This document shows, in pieces, positions 11,429-13,427 of a DNA stretch of 13,427 nucleotides (position 1 is its first letter; every line of letters begins with the position of its first letter). Below the pieces are notes generated by a model that saw only the letters and a program-made list of their open reading frames with translations, was not told the origin of the DNA and searched no databases. The position numbers were made by a program, and so were the translations under genes. This DNA comes from DATMBL01 sp035559295 (lineage in GTDB: Bacteria; Desulfobacterota; Binatia; UBA9968), in contig DATMBL010000043.1 of the NCBI GenBank assembly GCA_035559295.1, forward strand, positions 1-13,427. Direction: 5' to 3'.

Positions 11429-13427
11429 TCAATAGTTTACTGAATAGCCAACACTGAAGGTGATCCCGCGACCCGCGGCGTTGGCGCTGTTCGTGCTCTG
11501 CAGCTGCGATACGACGGGCAGGTACTGATTGTTGAGCAGGTTCTCAATTCCAAAGCGCAATGTCCCTGGCCCAACATTAAAACTGCTGATGAAGTCGAGA
11601 AGCGTGTAATTTTTTACCGGCCTTGCTCCAAACGCACCCACCGGGAGATCCGGATCACGCGACCCGGAATACAGAACCTGCAACCGGTTGCGCCAGCGCC
11701 AACTCGGCGACGTTTCATGCTCCACATACCCGGTTAGCTTTAGAGGAGGGATGCGAAAACCATCGAGTGCCTTAAATGTCCCATTCCGATCCACATCGTT
11801 TTTTCCTTCGGTCCAAGTTACTGTTGTCCCGATCCGCAACCGATCCAGAACTCGTACATCAATCGTTCCCTCGACACCATAAACCCGTTCCGGTGCCCGA
11901 ACAACTTCGAGGTCTGCATCGAATGTCGTGCCGAGGTCCGATGTGTTGTAAAATGCAGCGAGGGACGCACCGATCCGGCGCCATTGGCCACGGATGCCAA
12001 GTTCATAGTTATTAACTTTTTGTGCCTTCGGGTTGATCGCTTTTACCGAGAGCCCGGCTGGCGCGCCCCGCAGCGTTCGACCGATGTCGGGAATCGAGAA
12101 TCCCTGCGAGAAGTTAGTGAATATGTGGAGCGCCCGTGTAGCGTAGAATACCGCTCCCGCATTAAAGAGTGTGGACTCATAATCCAAGTTGCCGCCACGG
12201 ATTCTGTTTCCCGCCAAGGTGGTAAAGTCGTCTACTCCTGCCCAGATCCGCTCATGCCGCACTCCTGCTCGTAGGAGCAGCCAATCGGGAATAGCTTGCC
12301 ACTGGAGCTGAGTGAACAATCCGAGGTTGTGTTGCTTCAGGATGGGAACCCATCTTCGGTTTCCGACGACACGGAAAACCCGACCGCCGCTTGCGTCAAA
12401 CGCGGCTGGATCGATAATTGCCACCGGCTGGGAGGTTGATTCGTAGGCATAGTCGATGCCCAATAGTGCTCGAGGCGGAGTGACTCTAATCAAGGGAATG
12501 CCTACGTCGTACTCTAGGCGACTACCCGCTTTCTTGGATTCTACACGTGACTGGATAATGTTGTTTCCGAAGGCGGCGAAGGCGCGGCCATCGAAGGGAA
12601 AGAAACGCGTAAAGTAGTCGCGATAGTAGACTTGCCCGTGCAAGCTGCCTCCCAGGAGATCTTTGTGTCTATAATCGAAGCTGCTAAGCAAGTTTTTCGC
12701 ACCCTGATGGTCCTCAAGCTTTAGTCCGCCGAGCGCGCGCGCCTTGACGCTCTTGCCTCGTGGCAGAGCATTTACGGAAGGATCGGTTGTGAAATCTGTA
12801 TCTTGGTCGGTGTTAAAATAGTTGATGGTCAGCTGGGCCCGTTGGGCGCCGAAGTTGCTCCCAAACTTGCCGAAGAGGTTAAAGGCGTTGCTATCGGCAA
12901 GGCCGCCTTGCCCGTGCGGGTCCGGAGGGATCCGATCTCCCCTGGCGTCAAAGAATCCTCCCGTATGATTGAAGGAGCCGGTAAGGGAGTAATCAAGAAA
13001 CCCGAGTTGACCGGAGGCTGCCTGCAGGATATTACCGCCAAAACTACCCCCTGGGCGCGTAAGAGAACTGTTGAAACCCAGATCGGTAGTGAAACTAACC
13101 GGGCCCTCTCCCGGTTCCCGGGTGATGATGTTAATGATGCCGCCCGTCGCGCCGTCCCCGTAGATTGCCGTTGGACCACGGAGAACCTCGATTCGTTCGA
13201 TTGCGGAGGGGTCGATTGTTTGCAGATCGCGCTGGACATTGCGCGTTGTGGACTGGGGTACGCCGTCGATGAGCACCGCTATATTCCGGCCGCGCAATGA
13301 CTGCCCAAAAGTGCTCATGCTCTGTAAGGGAGGAGCAAGTCCTGGAACTAACTTTCCTAGGATCTCGCCGAGGTCTTTGGAGAGAGTTGTTTGCTCTTCG
13401 ATGAGTTCCCGCGAAATAACCGTGACG
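11429..13427 (-). CDS. TonB-dependent siderophore receptor, IutA/aerobactin-receptor-like (partial, start outside window)
   Basis: The C-terminal 665 residues of a second outer-membrane receptor. The frame stays open to the window edge. The first visible residues, VTVISRELIEEQ, belong to the plug domain, so the Met at 13318 (within LQSMSTFGQSLRGR) is internal and the signal peptide and TonB box lie beyond 13427. Plug landmarks include IAVLIDGVPQSTTRNVQRDL and IEVLRGPTAIYGDGATGGII, a pattern typical of the IutA/hydroxamate receptor group. The barrel ends NLLNNQYLPVVSQ followed by a GYSVNY terminus (TGA stop). It probably imports a different ferric siderophore from the Fiu-like receptor, energised by the TonB system encoded downstream in the same orientation. 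A 650-nt gap separates it from that operon, so it is a separate unit. The family is certain; the ligand is a guess. Confidence 0.93.
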   Translation of the reverse strand, partial: VTVISRELIEEQTTLSKDLGEILGKLVPGLAPPLQSMSTFGQSLRGRNIAVLIDGVPQSTTRNVQRDLQTIDPSAIERIEVLRGPTAIYGDGATGGIINIITREPGEGPVSFTTDLGFNSSLTRPGGSFGGNILQAASGQLGFLDYSLTGSFNHTGGFFDARGDRIPPDPHGQGGLADSNAFNLFGKFGSNFGAQRAQLTINYFNTDQDTDFTTDPSVNALPRGKSVKARALGGLKLEDHQGAKNLLSSFDYRHKDLLGGSLHGQVYYRDYFTRFFPFDGRAFAAFGNNIIQSRVESKKAGSRLEYDVGIPLIRVTPPRALLGIDYAYESTSQPVAIIDPAAFDASGGRVFRVVGNRRWVPILKQHNLGLFTQLQWQAIPDWLLLRAGVRHERIWAGVDDFTTLAGNRIRGGNLDYESTLFNAGAVFYATRALHIFTNFSQGFSIPDIGRTLRGAPAGLSVKAINPKAQKVNNYELGIRGQWRRIGASLAAFYNTSDLGTTFDADLEVVRAPERVYGVEGTIDVRVLDRLRIGTTVTWTEGKNDVDRNGTFKALDGFRIPPLKLTGYVEHETSPSWRWRNRLQVLYSGSRDPDLPVGAFGARPVKNYTLLDFISSFNVGPGTLRFGIENLLNNQYLPVVSQLQSTNSANAAGRGITFSVGYSVNY

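Noticed and set aside
13316..13318. Start of the second receptor at the ATG 13318
   Set aside because: The frame is open upstream to the window edge and encodes conserved plug-domain sequence, so this Met is internal.

Overview
The window is from a Gram-negative bacterium of moderately high GC. It carries two TonB-dependent outer-membrane receptors, a TonB/ExbB/ExbD energy-transduction set and an Lgt homologue. A SCO-family copper chaperone suggests aerobic respiration with a haem-copper oxidase. The iron-uptake genes are of proteobacterial type (Fiu/PiuA receptor, PiuC, PiuB-like PepSY protein, HemP), but the sequence alone does not fix the phylum. There is no rRNA, tRNA, CRISPR array, transposase or integrase.

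Region 1 (about 61-3260, + strand) is a compact operon-like row of envelope, thiol and metal genes. First comes a very small membrane-anchored ORF interrupted by an in-frame TGA. It is followed by a SCO/SenC protein, an atypical Lgt, an ICMT-family membrane methyltransferase (4-bp ATGA overlap with lgt) and a DsbA-like thiol-disulfide protein. The first ORF is the most unusual item in the window: its frame continues past the TGA for 43 codons, ends inside the ribosome-binding region of the SCO gene, and has a small G-loop hairpin just after the TGA, as a bacterial selenocysteine element would.

Region 2 (3374-3988, + strand) is bacterioferritin with its own sigma70-like promoter. It converges on the next operon so tightly that both stop codons lie in one CTAG.

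Region 3 (10891 down to 3985, - strand) is a nine-gene iron-acquisition operon. In order of transcription: a 99-aa unknown protein, ExbB, ExbD, TonB, HemP, a Fiu/PiuA-like siderophore receptor, PiuC (Fe(II)/2-oxoglutarate oxygenase), a 53-aa unknown protein, and a PepSY/PiuB-like inner-membrane protein. Most junctions are 1-22 nt or overlapping, so translation is probably coupled. The one wide gap (179 nt) lies between hemP and the receptor and contains repeated motifs and a hairpin. The operon has a strong promoter overlapping a 17-bp palindrome. Its leader can form a terminator-like hairpin or a competing hairpin, which suggests attenuation.

Region 4 (about 10892-11428) is a spacer with a possible 57-aa ORF on the + strand and clustered palindromes. 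Region 5 (11429 to the window end, - strand) is the C-terminal 665 residues of a second TonB-dependent receptor of the IutA/aerobactin-receptor type; its start lies outside the window.

Taken together, regions 2, 3 and 5 form an iron island. Ferric-siderophore receptors are powered by a dedicated TonB-ExbBD, PiuC and the PepSY protein probably help process or reduce the imported siderophore iron, and bacterioferritin stores the metal.
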